The notes: generated from the letters alone by a model not told the origin. A DNA stretch of 64,000 bases from Rhodococcoides kyotonense (GCF_001645385.1 NZ_LVHI01000002.1:1-64000), one strand, 5' to 3'; counted from the stretch's first letter, positions 7,893-20,958 are shown. Made by a program: numbers and translations.

Positions 7893-9350
7893 TCAGCGGT
7901 AGCGGACGTTGCACGCCTCGCGTCCGCCGAGGACTCCCGAGCGAAACGCGTCGACTCGGGAGAAGCCGCTCGGCAGCGTGACGCCGTCGATGTCACTGGC
8001 GGTCAGGCCGTCGCTCAGCAGACCCGACACTGCCTCGTCGAGGTCGCCCGGGGAAAGCCACACTTCGAGATCCGTCGCCGCGTCGATGTTCTCGGCGCTG
8101 AGACCCGCGGTGATGACGCCGGACAAGCACGCGGAACGCAGTGCCGTCTGCGGGTTGTCCAGAGGTTGTCCGGCCTCTTTCTGCACCGCAAGGGTGTAGC
8201 GCGACGCGAAGAGTACGTACGCGCTGTAGTCGCCCGACACGTTGAGTGGGATGACGTCGCCCCGCCGCGGCCGCTCGGCGGTGCCGACTTCGGCCAGCGC
8301 ATCGACGTCGACGCCGATCGTGTTGGTCGACGCGCAGTACGACACCGGCTCAGTCGTCGTACCCTCGGGACAGCCGGTGTCGGTGCCGTCGTAGTCGACC
8401 ATCGGCGGGTTCTGCAACGCGAGCAGCTTCTCGAACGACCGCACGAACGCTTGCAGCGTCTCGGTCGTGACCGGCAGTTCGCCGTCGTCGTCGGTGTTGC
8501 TGAACTTCTGCGGCAGGTCGGCTCGCCGCGCGTCGATCTCGGCCTCGTCGATCGCGGTGCACGCCGCGGCACCGTCGGTGAATCCGATCTGAACCGCGGT
8601 CACACGCTCGAATGCCGATCCGTGCACGGAATCCGGATCGTTGGGGTCGACGTCGCGCACGGCCACTGTCGCCGCGAGGACTCCGTTCAGGCCGTCGGAC
8701 GTATTGATCGTGAAGTGCGGAGCATCGTTCTCGGCGACGTGCCGGATGAACGCGCCGGCGAAACAGTCGGCTTGCTGCTCGGCGACGATGGTCGGAGTGT
8801 CGTCCCCGACGAGAGCCGACTGGTACTGAATGGCGTGGCCGTACTCGTGCGCGATGACCATGACGACCGACATCGGGCCGAACGCGTCGATCAACGCAGG
8901 AAGCAGAATGGTGCGATCCCACCCGATGGTGCGGTCGCGTGAGCAGTACGCCGCATTGGGCACACCGCCGGTTCGCGTTCCACAGAACCGTAGGCCGCTG
9001 CCCTCGTCCTCACTCGCGTCCCATGAAATCAGTTGGGACACCGGAGTGAACTTCTGGCCCTGGAACAACTCGGGATAGGTGTCGGTCCAGTAGCGCTGGA
9101 TGTCGTCGATGGCGTTGGTGGCGATGAGATCGGAGTCGGTGCCCTCCGAGCCTCGGACCTCGAGCGTCGAGTCGGGTACTCCGGGACGCGGACCGCTGGG
9201 GCCGTCGGTGACCGGCAGACCGGCGACGGTGAACGGATTCTCGTAGATGGAGACCGCTCGGCCGTCGACGGATTGGCTGCACCCGGTGACGAGTGCAAGA
9301 GCTACGAGGGCGGTCGCCCACAGTGTGTGTCGGGTGCGACCGCCACTCAT
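7893..9350 (-). CDS. Lipoprotein zinc metallopeptidase (LpqM-like)
   Basis: 485 residues. The signal sequence TALVALALVTGCSQS has a lipobox with Cys near residue 24, so the protein should be anchored on the outer face of the membrane. VVMVIAHEYGHAIQYQSAL gives the HExxH zinc site, and a downstream EQQADCFAGAF supplies the third-ligand Glu, the signature of the YpfJ-type neutral zinc metallopeptidases. Four or more further Cys (FCGTRTGG, AAYCSRD, TGCPEG, SYCAST) may form disulfides. Its ATG directly abuts the glgB stop codon, so it is translated last in the glgE-glgB operon. Substrate unknown. Confidence 0.9.
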   Translation of the reverse strand: MSGGRTRHTLWATALVALALVTGCSQSVDGRAVSIYENPFTVAGLPVTDGPSGPRPGVPDSTLEVRGSEGTDSDLIATNAIDDIQRYWTDTYPELFQGQKFTPVSQLISWDASEDEGSGLRFCGTRTGGVPNAAYCSRDRTIGWDRTILLPALIDAFGPMSVVMVIAHEYGHAIQYQSALVGDDTPTIVAEQQADCFAGAFIRHVAENDAPHFTINTSDGLNGVLAATVAVRDVDPNDPDSVHGSAFERVTAVQIGFTDGAAACTAIDEAEIDARRADLPQKFSNTDDDGELPVTTETLQAFVRSFEKLLALQNPPMVDYDGTDTGCPEGTTTEPVSYCASTNTIGVDVDALAEVGTAERPRRGDVIPLNVSGDYSAYVLFASRYTLAVQKEAGQPLDNPQTALRSACLSGVITAGLSAENIDAATDLEVWLSPGDLDEAVSGLLSDGLTASDIDGVTLPSGFSRVDAFRSGVLGGREACNVRYR

Positions 9351-11546
<2,196 letters not shown>

Positions 11547-11559
11547 GTAGGCTCCCCAC

Positions 11560-13569
11560 TCATTTCCGGTTGCCGCGGTATGCCAGCTCGAGTCGCGCCG
11601 GGTAGGGGATGGGCGGAAGCGTCAATATGTGCGCCACCGCCTTCCATGGCTCCAACCTGACGAAATTCGTTTGCCCCCAGTTGAACTGCTGGCCGCTGAC
11701 CTCGTCGGTGACGGTCATCGTGTCGTGCCAGTCGTGTCCGAGCTGCGGCATGTCGAGCCAGATCGTTCCCTCTTCCGGGCCGAACGGATTCAGGTTGACG
11801 ACGACGAGAACCGAATCGCCCGTGCCCGGATCGAACTTGGAGTAGGCGATGAGGGCGTCGTTGTCGACGGCGTGAAAGTGGATGTTGCGCAACTGTTGTA
11901 GCGCTGGATGCGCCCGTCGGATGGCGTTCAGCGAGGTGAGCCACGGCTCGAGCGATTCACCTCGGGCCAACGCTCCTTCGAAGTCACGCGGACGCAGTTG
12001 GTATTTCTCGGAGTCGAGGTACTCCTCGCTGCCGGGGCGCACCGCCTGATGCTCGAACAGTTCGTATCCGGAGTACACACCCCACGTCGGCGACAGTGTC
12101 GCAGCGAGTGCGGCCCGCAGCGCGAACATGCCGGGACCGCCGTGCTGCAGACTCTCGTGCAGGATGTCCGGGGTGTTGACGAACAGGTTGGGCCGGGCGT
12201 CGTCGGCGCGTCGTGCATGCTCCTGCGCGAACTCGGTCAGTTCCCACTTCGCGGTCCGCCACGTGAAATACGTGTAGGACTGGGTGAATCCGCGCATCGC
12301 CAAGCCGTACATACGAGCCGGTCTCGTGAACGCCTCGGCCAGGAAGAGAACGTCGGGATCGCTCTTCTTGACCTCGGCGATCAGCCACTCCCAGAAGTCC
12401 GGTGGCTTCGTGTGTGGATTGTCGACTCGAAAGACCTTGACTCCCAACGAGATCCAGTACCTGACGACGCGAAGAACCTCGTTGTAGATCCCTCGGCGGT
12501 CGTTGTCGAAGTTGACAGGGTAGATGTCCTGGTACTTCTTCGGTGGGTTCTCCGCGTAGGCGATGGTGCCGTCGGGCAGAACGGTGAACCACTCGGGATG
12601 CTTCGCAGCCCAGGGATGATCGGGAGCCGCCTGCAACGCCAAGTCCAATGCGACCTCGAGATCCAGCCCCCGTGCTGCGTCGACGAACGCGCGGAAGTCG
12701 GCTTCGGTACCCAACTCCGGGTGGATGGCGTCGTGCCCACCGTCCTTCGACCCGATGGCCCACGGTGAGCCGACATCCTCCGGGCCCGGGGTCAGAGTGT
12801 TGTTCGGACCCTTGCGGTTGACGGTGCCGATCGGGTGGATCGGCGGCAGGTAGACGATGTCGAAGCCCATTCGCGCGATGCGGGGCAACTGCTCGATCGA
12901 GGTCGCGAACGTGCCGTGACGCGGACTGCCGTCCTCGTTCCATCCGCCGGTCGAGCGGGGGAAGAACTCGTACCACGAGCCGTTGAGTGCGCGGGCACGA
13001 TCGACCCAGATATTGATGGCGTTCGAGCGCGTGATCAGTTCGCGAAGGGGATACTCGTGCAGTAATTCGACGACACCGGGCGCGAACGCGGGGGCGACGC
13101 GTGCCGGCAACTGACGGTCGGTATCGCGCAACGCCGCGGACACATCCTGCAGCAGGGACCTGTCCCCGCGCGGAACACCTTTCGCGGCACGCTCGAAGAT
13201 CTGAGCGCCGACCTCGAGATCGTTCGCGAGATCCGCGGCGCTCTGGCCGACGCCCAGTTTCGCTTCCACCGCGTGCCGCCATGTGGCGACGGGATCGCTC
13301 CACGCCTCGATGCGACAGATCCAGTAACCGGGTGTCGTGGGTGTGAACACCGCATCGAACGTGTCGGGCTCCCGGCCGGGCGTCATCGTGATGCGCAGGG
13401 GAGTGCGTATCCCCGGCCCGCGCACGGCAAGCGTTGCCGCCACCGCGTCGTGGCCTTCTCTCCATACGTCCGCCGACACCGGAAATGCTTCGCCTACCAC
13501 CGCTTTCGCGGGGTACTTTCCGGTAGTCGTGTCCGGAAGGACATTGTCGATACCGAGTCGACCTGTCAC
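11560..13569 (-). CDS. glgE: Maltosyltransferase GlgE
   Basis: Transfers maltose from alpha-maltose-1-phosphate to alpha-1,4-glucan (GH13 subfamily 3). 669 residues. Marker segments are FEFFPRS-type [12 protein letters not shown], the nucleophile Asp in [17 protein letters not shown] (about 382), acid Glu in [17 protein letters not shown] (about 410) and [10 protein letters not shown]. The GTG start has GGAG just upstream. First gene of a leftward glgE-glgB-peptidase operon. treS/pep2, which make the substrate in many actinomycetes, are not in this window. Confidence 0.98.
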   Translation of the reverse strand: MTGRLGIDNVLPDTTTGKYPAKAVVGEAFPVSADVWREGHDAVAATLAVRGPGIRTPLRITMTPGREPDTFDAVFTPTTPGYWICRIEAWSDPVATWRHAVEAKLGVGQSAADLANDLEVGAQIFERAAKGVPRGDRSLLQDVSAALRDTDRQLPARVAPAFAPGVVELLHEYPLRELITRSNAINIWVDRARALNGSWYEFFPRSTGGWNEDGSPRHGTFATSIEQLPRIARMGFDIVYLPPIHPIGTVNRKGPNNTLTPGPEDVGSPWAIGSKDGGHDAIHPELGTEADFRAFVDAARGLDLEVALDLALQAAPDHPWAAKHPEWFTVLPDGTIAYAENPPKKYQDIYPVNFDNDRRGIYNEVLRVVRYWISLGVKVFRVDNPHTKPPDFWEWLIAEVKKSDPDVLFLAEAFTRPARMYGLAMRGFTQSYTYFTWRTAKWELTEFAQEHARRADDARPNLFVNTPDILHESLQHGGPGMFALRAALAATLSPTWGVYSGYELFEHQAVRPGSEEYLDSEKYQLRPRDFEGALARGESLEPWLTSLNAIRRAHPALQQLRNIHFHAVDNDALIAYSKFDPGTGDSVLVVVNLNPFGPEEGTIWLDMPQLGHDWHDTMTVTDEVSGQQFNWGQTNFVRLEPWKAVAHILTLPPIPYPARLELAYRGNRK

Positions 13570-13764
13570 TTCACGCTCCGTTCTTGGCTAGGGGCTGAGC
13601 CACACTCGGTGCGGCCGTTCGAGTAACTGTTGGTCGGCGTGTTCTCAGAGACAACCGTAGTGCAGTGACCTCGCCTTCGCTCTCGTCGCACGGACAGGCC
13701 GACCGTGCAAAGAGGCGTCGACAAGTCGGTGCACGGTCGCCTCGGGGTGGGTAGGGTTCGACCC

Positions 13765-16347
13765 GTGAAAGCTTTGCGTCGGTTCACTGTCCGAGCCCAC
13801 CTGCCCGAGCGCCTGAATGCCCTGGCCGAGTTGTCGACAAACCTTCGCTGGTCATGGCACCCGCCGACGCAGCGGCTGTTCGAGGACATCGACCCGAAGC
13901 TGTGGTCCGAGCTGGATCGCGATCCCGTCGGGCTGCTGGGTGCCGTCGGACCGTCGAGGCTGGAGGAACTGGCGTCGGACGCGGAGTTCGTCGAGCGACT
14001 CGGTGCATTGGACGCCGACTTGCGTGACTACCTCTCGCGTCCGCTCTGGTATCAGAAACTGCAGCAGTCCGACGCGTCGATGCCGTCGAGTATCGGCTAC
14101 TTCTCCATGGAGTTCGGCGTCAGCGAAGTGCTGCCCAATTATTCGGGTGGACTCGGCATCCTTGCGGGTGATCATCTCAAGGCTGCGTCGGATCTCGGCC
14201 TTCCGCTCATCGGTGTCGGTCTGCTGTATCGCTCGGGATATTTCCGTCAATCCCTGACGGCGGACGGTTGGCAGGCCGAGCGGTATCCGTCGCTCGATCC
14301 GCAGGGGCTGCCCTTGCGATTGCTGACCGATGCGTCGGATGCGCCGGTTCTGATCCACGTATCGATGCCGGGTGGACGCGTGCTCCGGGCGCGAGTCTGG
14401 ATCGCCCAGGTCGGTCGAGTCCCGCTGCTGCTGCTCGACTCCGACATCGCCGACAACGACCCGGAGTTGCGAGGAGTGACCGACCGTCTGTACGGCGGCG
14501 ACCAGGACCACCGCATCAAGCAGGAGATTCTCGCCGGGATCGGCGGCGTGCGCGCTATCCGCGCCTACACGAACGCACACGGGCTGCCCGATCCCGAGGT
14601 GTTCCACATGAACGAGGGACACGCAGGCTTCCTCGGTGCCGAACGCATCCGCGAACTCGTCACCGGTGGAGGGCTCGATTTCGACGCGGCGCTGGCGTCG
14701 GTGCGGGCAGGGACCGTGTTCACGACGCATACTCCCGTCCCGGCCGGCATCGACCGGTTCCCGGCCGACCTCGTGCGTCACTATTTCGGCAGCGACGACG
14801 GCAGCGCGGAGTCGGCTCTGCTGCCCGGGCTGCCGATGGATCGCATTCTCGCGCTGGGCGCCGAGGCGGACCGTTCGGTCTTCAACATGGCGCACATGGG
14901 GCTGCGGCTCGGCCAGCGCGCCAACGGTGTGTCGAAGCTGCACGGCATCGTCAGCCGCGAGATGTTCAACGATCTGTGGCGCGGATTCGACGCTGTCGAG
15001 GTGCCGATCGGTTCGGTCACCAACGGTGTCCATGCGCCGACGTGGGCCGCGCGGGAATGGCTCGAACTCGCGCAGGAGACGGTCGGGGAGCAAGCCCTGC
15101 AGGAGGCGCGCGGCTGGGAACAGCTCGAGAACGTGTCGTCGGCAACGCTGTGGAACACGCGGAATGCGTTGCGCGCTCAGCTCGTCGACGAGGTGCGTCG
15201 ACGCGTCCGCCGTTCGGCGCTCGAACGAGGATCGACCGAGGCCGAAATAGGCTGGACCGCAGGTGTTTTCGATCCCGATGTGTTGACGGTCGGCTTCGCC
15301 CGACGGGTGCCGACCTACAAGCGGCTGACGCTCATGCTGCGCGAGCCCGAGCGGCTGCGCCGGTTGCTTCTCGACCCCGACCGCCCGGTTCAGCTCGTCG
15401 TGGCCGGCAAGTCGCACCCGGCCGACGACGGCGGCAAGGCTCTCATCCAACAGATCGTCCGCTTCGCCGACCAGCACGACGTTCGTCATCGCATCGTGTT
15501 CCTGCCGGACTACGACATGTCGATGGCCAAGTTCCTGTACTGGGGATGCGACGTCTGGCTCAACAACCCGCTGCGTCCGCTCGAGGCGTGCGGCACGTCG
15601 GGGATGAAGTCCGCGCTCAACGGTGGGCTGAACCTGTCCATCCGCGACGGGTGGTGGGACGAGATGTACGACGGCGAGAACGGTTGGGCCATACCGACTG
15701 CCGACGGCGTCACCGACGAGAACCGTCGCGACGACCTCGAAGCCGCCGCGCTGTACGAACTGCTCGAGCAGTCGGTGTTGCCGAAGTTCTACGACCGTAC
15801 CGACGGCATCCCGACGCGGTGGATCGAGATGGTGCGTCACACGCTGGAACATCTCGGACCGCAGGTGTTGGCCTCGCGTATGGTGCGCGACTACACGCTC
15901 GGGTACTACGGACCTGCCGCGCGTGCGGCGCGCACCGTCGACGCCGACGGGCACGTGGGTGCGAAAGACGTTGCGGCATACCGTCGTCGCGTGGAAGCGG
16001 AATGGGATGCGGTCGACGTCGTTCAGGTGGACAGCGAGGGGCTGCCGGACACGCCGGTGATCGGTGCGAAACTCACTCTGCGAGCGTACGTTCGGCTCGG
16101 CGCGCTCGAGCCGTCGGACGTCGTGGTGCAGGCCGCGATCGGCTGCGTCGACGCCGAGGACGAACTCACCGACGTACGGTACGTGGAGATGGTGCACACC
16201 GGTACCGATGCGCTCGGCGAGGCCTTCACGGTCGACACCGAGCTGCCACTGAGTGGTGCCGTCGGCTACACCGTCCGGGTTCTGCCGCACCACGAGCTAC
16301 TGGCGAGCGACTCCGAACTCGGCCTCGTGAATTCGGCTCGGCCCTGA
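13765..16347 (+). CDS. glgP: Alpha-glucan (glycogen) phosphorylase
   Basis: Releases glucose-1-phosphate from the ends of alpha-1,4-glucan with pyridoxal phosphate. The 860-residue product has the glucan phosphorylase N-terminal domain (FTVRAHLPERLNALAELSTN) and the PLP-lysine motif EACGTSGMKSALNGGLNLS, followed by IRDGWWDEMYDGENGW. The GTG at 13765 gives an N-terminus like the shorter actinobacterial family (Rv1328). It is transcribed divergently from glgE across about 195 bp, so synthesis and breakdown genes share an intergenic control region. The last 8 bases fall in a 49-bp tandem duplication. Confidence 0.96.
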   Translation: MKALRRFTVRAHLPERLNALAELSTNLRWSWHPPTQRLFEDIDPKLWSELDRDPVGLLGAVGPSRLEELASDAEFVERLGALDADLRDYLSRPLWYQKLQQSDASMPSSIGYFSMEFGVSEVLPNYSGGLGILAGDHLKAASDLGLPLIGVGLLYRSGYFRQSLTADGWQAERYPSLDPQGLPLRLLTDASDAPVLIHVSMPGGRVLRARVWIAQVGRVPLLLLDSDIADNDPELRGVTDRLYGGDQDHRIKQEILAGIGGVRAIRAYTNAHGLPDPEVFHMNEGHAGFLGAERIRELVTGGGLDFDAALASVRAGTVFTTHTPVPAGIDRFPADLVRHYFGSDDGSAESALLPGLPMDRILALGAEADRSVFNMAHMGLRLGQRANGVSKLHGIVSREMFNDLWRGFDAVEVPIGSVTNGVHAPTWAAREWLELAQETVGEQALQEARGWEQLENVSSATLWNTRNALRAQLVDEVRRRVRRSALERGSTEAEIGWTAGVFDPDVLTVGFARRVPTYKRLTLMLREPERLRRLLLDPDRPVQLVVAGKSHPADDGGKALIQQIVRFADQHDVRHRIVFLPDYDMSMAKFLYWGCDVWLNNPLRPLEACGTSGMKSALNGGLNLSIRDGWWDEMYDGENGWAIPTADGVTDENRRDDLEAAALYELLEQSVLPKFYDRTDGIPTRWIEMVRHTLEHLGPQVLASRMVRDYTLGYYGPAARAARTVDADGHVGAKDVAAYRRRVEAEWDAVDVVQVDSEGLPDTPVIGAKLTLRAYVRLGALEPSDVVVQAAIGCVDAEDELTDVRYVEMVHTGTDALGEAFTVDTELPLSGAVGYTVRVLPHHELLASDSELGLVNSARP

Positions 16348-16437
16348 CGGGCCGTTCCTGATGGGTCGTTCCTGCAGGCTCCACTCCCGGCCCTGACGGG
16401 CCTTTCCTGATGGGTCGTTCCTGCAGGCTCCACTCCC
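16340..16437. repeat. 49-bp tandem duplication with hairpin, end of glgP
   Basis: Copies at 16340-16388 and 16389-16437 differ at one base. Each contains GGCCCTGACGGGCC, a 5-bp GC stem with a 4-nt loop, and a segment matching the reverse complement of a sequence at 23630-23652. The first copy includes the glgP stop codon. The stems may act as terminators between the convergent glgP and dinG genes. Confidence 0.9.
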
Positions 16438-16441
16438 GGCA

Positions 16442-18493
16442 TCAACGGCTTTGGGCCAGCCGGGTCAGAGCCCTGCGCACCACCTCGGGGTCCGACGTCT
16501 CCCAGAACGGTGGGAGCGAGGCCCTGAGGTAACCGCCGTAGCGGGCGGTGACGAGGCGTGAATCGAGCATCGCGACGACGCCTCGGTCGTCGACGCTGCG
16601 CAGCAGTCGACCCACACCCTGGGCGAGCAGCAATGCGGCATGATTCGCGGCGACCGCGAGAAAGCCGTTGCCGCCACGGGATTGGACGGCTTGCTGCCGC
16701 GCCACGAGCAGGGGGTCGTCGGGCCGCGGGAACGGAATGCGGTCGAGGATGACCAGGCTCAGTGACGGACCGGGCACGTCGACGCCCTGCCAGAGCGACA
16801 GCGTGCCGAACAGCGACGTGGCTTCGTCGTCCGCGAACTTCTTCACGAGCGCGCCCGTCGAGTCGTCGCCCTGACACAGCACCGGGGTGTCGAGGCGTTC
16901 GCGCATCTCCTCGGCTGCTGCTTTCGCCGCGCGCATCGACGAGAACAGCCCGAGCGTCCGGCCACCGGCTGCGGTGACGAGTTGTTCGATCTCGTCGAGG
17001 TACTGCGGTGACAGGCCGTCACGCCCGGGTGGCGAAAGATGTTGCGCCACATATAGAATTCCGGCTTTCGCGTGGTCGAACGGAGAGCCGACGTCGAGTG
17101 AGTTCCAATGGATCGACCCCGTGTCCGACGGCGCCTCGGTGCCCGTCGCCGTCGCCGTGTCGCTGCGTCCGGAGTTCTCGGCGGGTAGCCCCCAGTTGAC
17201 GGCCAGGCCGTCGAAGGAACCGCCGACGGTGAGCGTCGCCGACGTCAGGACGACGGTGGATTCCGCGAACAGGCGGCTGCGCAACAACCCGCCCACGGAC
17301 AGCGGCGCCATGCGCACGGTCCGTTTGACCGACCCGCGAAAGTCGTCGACCGCGTGCCAGACGACGTCCTTGCGCTTGGCCGGATCCGGCTCGTCGAATG
17401 CGGTGAGTACGCGCACGGCGCTGTCGTGCACCTCGTCGACGGCCACCAGTGCCGCGTTGCGAGCCGCGGCTGCCTCGGGATCCATCGTGGCCTGTCCACC
17501 GCGGCTCGGGCCGATCGCCGTCCGCACTGCCCACGCCGAGTCGCGAATCGATGCGAGCGCTGCGTCGACGCCCTCCGGCAGCGCCGCCCACCGTCCGGGT
17601 GGCATGTCCTCGAGTACGGCAGCCCAGTTCTCGGCAGCCCCCTCGAGCGCGTCAACGATCTCTTCCTCGATCAGCTTGTTGCTGCGGCGGGCCGCGGCGG
17701 TGATGGTAGAGGCGGACAGTTCGGACGTGGCGACTCCGGTGACACGGTCGACGAGTTCGTGTGCCTCGTCGATGACCACGACGTCGTGCTCGGGGAGTAT
17801 CTGGATGCCGGTGATGGCGTCGATGGCCAGAAGCGCGTGATTCGTGACGACCACATCGACCTGCGACGCCTCGGCGCGGGCGCGTTCGGCGAAGCAGTCC
17901 TCGCCGACCGGACACCGGGATTTGCCGAGGCATTCGCGTGCGCTGACGCTGACCTGCCGCCACGCTTGGTCGCTGACGCCCGGAGTCAGATCGTCACGGT
18001 CCCCGGTGTCGGTGTTCGACGACCACTCGGTCAACCGGACGACTTCACGGCTGAGCCGCGACACGGCGAACGCGTCGAACAGTTCGGCTTCCGGTGCTTC
18101 CTCGGACGCGCCGGTGTGAATCTTGTTCATGCACAGATAGTTGTTGCGGCCCTTGAGGATCGCGAACCTCGGCCGGCGTCCGACGGCGTCCTTCAACGCG
18201 TCGGCGAGCCGGGGGAGGTCGCGGTCGACGAGCTGACGCTGCAGCGCGATCGTCGCCGTCGAGACCACGACGGTGCGTCCCGACTCGACCGCGTGTCGAA
18301 TGCTCGGCACCAGATACGCGAGCGACTTGCCCGTGCCCGTGCCTGCCTGCACCGCGAGATGTTGCCCGGTGTCGATGGAATGCGCGACGGCCGACGCCAT
18401 CGTCAGCTGGTTGGTCCGCTCCTTGCCTCCCAGCGCGTGCACCGCGGTCTTCAGCAATGCGGGCACGGTGGGGAGTTCGGTCGAAGACGGCAC
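16442..18493 (-). CDS. dinG: ATP-dependent DNA helicase DinG (XPD-like, Fe-S)
   Basis: 5'-3' superfamily 2 helicase. 683 residues: Walker A AGTGTGKS (50-57), DEAH box in VVIDEAHELVDRV (about 241), and C-terminal motifs SMRAAKAAAEEMRERL and QGVGRLLRSVDDRGVVAMLD (motif VI). Four Cys lie between motifs Ia and II: one in YLCMNKIHTG (about 120) and three in ECLGKSRCPVGEDCF (about 188-202), the XPD-type 4Fe-4S site. It has the same position as Rv1329c. It converges with glgP; pncB lies upstream, separated by a hairpin. Confidence 0.95.
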   Translation of the reverse strand: MPSSTELPTVPALLKTAVHALGGKERTNQLTMASAVAHSIDTGQHLAVQAGTGTGKSLAYLVPSIRHAVESGRTVVVSTATIALQRQLVDRDLPRLADALKDAVGRRPRFAILKGRNNYLCMNKIHTGASEEAPEAELFDAFAVSRLSREVVRLTEWSSNTDTGDRDDLTPGVSDQAWRQVSVSARECLGKSRCPVGEDCFAERARAEASQVDVVVTNHALLAIDAITGIQILPEHDVVVIDEAHELVDRVTGVATSELSASTITAAARRSNKLIEEEIVDALEGAAENWAAVLEDMPPGRWAALPEGVDAALASIRDSAWAVRTAIGPSRGGQATMDPEAAAARNAALVAVDEVHDSAVRVLTAFDEPDPAKRKDVVWHAVDDFRGSVKRTVRMAPLSVGGLLRSRLFAESTVVLTSATLTVGGSFDGLAVNWGLPAENSGRSDTATATGTEAPSDTGSIHWNSLDVGSPFDHAKAGILYVAQHLSPPGRDGLSPQYLDEIEQLVTAAGGRTLGLFSSMRAAKAAAEEMRERLDTPVLCQGDDSTGALVKKFADDEATSLFGTLSLWQGVDVPGPSLSLVILDRIPFPRPDDPLLVARQQAVQSRGGNGFLAVAANHAALLLAQGVGRLLRSVDDRGVVAMLDSRLVTARYGGYLRASLPPFWETSDPEVVRRALTRLAQSR

Positions 18494-18530
18494 CGGAGCA
18501 GACTACTGCCCCACGAGTGCGGCTGCGCCG

Positions 18531-18576
18531 CCCGTGCGTGCATAGTTGGACCCTGGCCCAACTATGCACGCACGGG
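18531..18576. terminator. Perfect 19-bp hairpin between pncB and dinG
   Basis: CCCGTGCGTGCATAGTTGG (18531-18549), 8-nt loop, and its exact reverse complement at 18558-18576. It follows the pncB stop codon by about a dozen bases on the minus strand, as expected for a terminator. There is no U-run. Confidence 0.8.
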
Positions 18577-18587
18577 CGCGAAGCGCA

Positions 18588-19922
18588 TCAGACGAACCGC
18601 GTCGGCAGCGCCGGTTCTCCCTGCGACAGCTTCAAGCCCTCCCACGGCAGGCTGACGAGACGTCCGGCCAGCAGTTCGCGAGACTCCTTCAGCGTGGGCC
18701 GGTCCGCGACGAGTTCACCGCCGCGCACCATCGGCACGCTCAGTTCGACGGCCGTCAATCCGGCGTCGACGGTCGGCGCGCTGCCGAGTGGATGCACGAT
18801 CTCTTCGACGGCGGTGCCCGTGTCGCGGGTCGTGCGCGTGGCGGCCTTTCTACCCCCGCGTGATTCCTTGTGGCTGCTGCGCTTGGCGACGGGACGGTCG
18901 TCGACCGCGACGAGCTTGTAGACCATGCCCGCGGTGGGCGCGCCAGAACCCGTCACGAGGGAGGTTCCGACGCCGTAGCTGTCGACGGGTTCGGCGCGCA
19001 GGGCTGCGATGGCGTACTCGTCGAGGTCGCCGGAGACGACGATCTTCGTACGGGTCGCCCCGAGATCGTCGAGTTGCTGGCGCACCTGACGGGCGAGGAC
19101 GCCGAGATCACCGGAGTCGATGCGGACGCCGCCGAGTTCGGGTCCTGCGACGGCGATGGCGTTGGCGACGCCCTGCGTGATGTCGTAGGTGTCGACCAAC
19201 AGCGTCGTGCCGACCCCGAGGGTGCGGACCTGGGCTGCGAACGCGGCCTTCTCGTCGGGTCCGTCGGGGCCGGTGTGCAGCAACGTGAACGCGTGCGCCG
19301 ACGTACCTGCCCCCGGAACGCCGTGTCGGCGAACGGCTTCGAGGTTCGACGTCGCGGAGAAGCCGGCAAGATACGCCGCCCGCGACGACGCGACGGCCGC
19401 CTCCTCGTGGGTGCGCCGCGATCCCATCTCGATGAGCGGTCGGTCTCCGGCGGAGGTGACCATGCGCGCGGCCGCTGAGGCGATGGCGCTGTCGTGATTG
19501 AGGATCGACAGTGCGAGCGTTTCGAGTACGACGCACTCGGCGAAGGTTCCGCGCACGGACAGCACGGGTGAGCCGGGGAAGTAGAGATCGCCTTCGCGGT
19601 AGCCGTCGATGTCGCCGGTGAAGCGGTAGGACGACAGCCAGTCCAGTGTCGTGCGATCGAGGAACGACGACACGGTGTCGAGTTCCTCCTCGCCGAATCG
19701 GAAGCGACTCAGCGCACTCAGAAACCGGCCCGTTCCGGCAACGACGCCGTAGCGGCGGCCACCGGGCAGGCGCCTCGCGAAGACTTCGAAGCTGCACGGC
19801 GTATTCGCCGAACCGTCGGCGAGGGCCGCCGACAGCATCGTCAGCTCGTACTGGTCGGTGAACAGCGCGGTACTACGCACCGTGCCCGTATTGTCGGATT
19901 CGTCCGTCGAGGGTTGAGACAC
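18588..19922 (-). CDS. pncB: Nicotinate phosphoribosyltransferase
   Basis: Forms nicotinate mononucleotide from nicotinate and PRPP in the NAD salvage (Preiss-Handler) pathway. 444 residues from the GTG at 19922. Segments include [54 protein letters not shown] and the phosphate-binding [22 protein letters not shown]. The frame extends upstream, but a longer start would collide with the divergent clpS promoter and coding start. Same pncB/clpS pairing as Rv1330c-Rv1331. Confidence 0.93.
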   Translation of the reverse strand: MSQPSTDESDNTGTVRSTALFTDQYELTMLSAALADGSANTPCSFEVFARRLPGGRRYGVVAGTGRFLSALSRFRFGEEELDTVSSFLDRTTLDWLSSYRFTGDIDGYREGDLYFPGSPVLSVRGTFAECVVLETLALSILNHDSAIASAAARMVTSAGDRPLIEMGSRRTHEEAAVASSRAAYLAGFSATSNLEAVRRHGVPGAGTSAHAFTLLHTGPDGPDEKAAFAAQVRTLGVGTTLLVDTYDITQGVANAIAVAGPELGGVRIDSGDLGVLARQVRQQLDDLGATRTKIVVSGDLDEYAIAALRAEPVDSYGVGTSLVTGSGAPTAGMVYKLVAVDDRPVAKRSSHKESRGGRKAATRTTRDTGTAVEEIVHPLGSAPTVDAGLTAVELSVPMVRGGELVADRPTLKESRELLAGRLVSLPWEGLKLSQGEPALPTRFV

Positions 19923-19989
19923 AGGGACAACAGTACGAGGCGCGGGGGTGAGGGTGTGTACTTCGTGCATCGCGTCGTACGCTGTTCCC

Positions 19990-20340
19990 ATGGCTTCATC
20001 GACGGCACGAGTGACCGTGGGCAGGGTGGGCGCATCGCCGACGCTGGCCGCTTCACCCCAGGCGGTACCCGCCGAGACCGAGGCCGTGGCGAGGGACGAG
20101 GCGCAGGATGTGCCCTGGGTGACCATCGTCTGGGACGACCCGGTGAACCTGATGCACTACGTCACCTTCATCTTCCAGAAGCTGTTCGGCTACAGCAAAG
20201 CCAAGGCCACCGAGCTCATGATGCAGGTGCACTCCGAGGGCAAGGCAGTCGTGTCGAGCGGTGAACGCGACAAGATGGAGAACGACGTGCGCAGGCTCCA
20301 CGCGGCAGGTCTCTGGGCGACGATGCAGCAGGACAAGTAG
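19990..20340 (+). CDS. clpS: ClpS adaptor for the ClpCP/ClpAP protease
   Basis: Delivers N-degron proteins to Clp protease. 116 residues. The core [20 protein letters not shown] holds the conserved DDP-N and the substrate-pocket residues, followed by the K-A-x(3)[10 protein letters not shown] segment. A variable 30-residue N-terminus precedes the fold. It opens a rightward run of housekeeping genes (clpS, DUF2017, P1 peptidase, rhomboid) that matches M. tuberculosis from Rv1331. Confidence 0.95.
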   Translation: MASSTARVTVGRVGASPTLAASPQAVPAETEAVARDEAQDVPWVTIVWDDPVNLMHYVTFIFQKLFGYSKAKATELMMQVHSEGKAVVSSGERDKMENDVRRLHAAGLWATMQQDK

Positions 20341-20394
20341 CGCGAATCCGAACGCGGATTCCTTCGATGCACCAGAGACGGGGTTCCAACAGCT

Positions 20395-20958
20395 GTGCGC
20401 ACGTGGAGTAGGAAGAATTCACTCGGCGGACTCAAGATTCGTTCGGAGATGGATGCGCGCGAGGCAACCGTGCTGCGCTCGCTCGTCGAATCCGTCCTCG
20501 GGTTGTTGAGCGAACGTTCCAAGAACGCACCGACCGACGAACTCGCGCAGCTGACCGGTCTGCGCACCGGGCACAGCACGCCGCCCGACGACGCGGCGCT
20601 CGCACGTCTGCTGCCCGATTTCCACCGCGGCGACGACGAATCCGCCGACACCGCCGATCTCAACGGTGCGTTGCGTGGCCTGCACGAGCCGGAGATCATC
20701 GACGAGAAGCTCGCCGCGGGAGCCGTCATACTCCGCACCCTGCCTGCCGACGGCGGGAAGATCGCGCTGACACACGAGCAAGCAGACGCGTGGCTGATGG
20801 GACTCAACGACGTACGATTGGCCCTCGGAACGACTCTGGGTATCGACGCCGACACCCCGGAAGTTCTCGACGAGGGCGATCCGCGAGCTCCGCACCTCGA
20901 CGTGTACCACTGGCTGACCTGGATGCAGGATTCTCTGGTGCAGGTCCTCACTCCGTAG
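20395..20958 (+). CDS. DUF2017 protein
   Basis: 187 residues from GTG, 54 bp after clpS. All-helical, acidic, with a C-terminal HLDVYHWLTWMQDSLVQVL motif typical of DUF2017 (Rv1332-type). No catalytic motif is visible. Linkage to clpS is conserved in actinobacteria, so a role beside Clp proteolysis is possible but unproven. Confidence 0.88.
   Translation: MRTWSRKNSLGGLKIRSEMDAREATVLRSLVESVLGLLSERSKNAPTDELAQLTGLRTGHSTPPDDAALARLLPDFHRGDDESADTADLNGALRGLHEPEIIDEKLAAGAVILRTLPADGGKIALTHEQADAWLMGLNDVRLALGTTLGIDADTPEVLDEGDPRAPHLDVYHWLTWMQDSLVQVLTP

Noticed and set aside
13852-16293. Long minus-strand frame of about 810 codons opposite glgP
   Set aside because: Antisense shadow of a clearly real phosphorylase; no RBS, no domain.
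19923-20126. Upstream extension of pncB into the clpS coding region
   Set aside because: It would overlap the divergent clpS start; the GTG at 19922 gives the normal family N-terminus.
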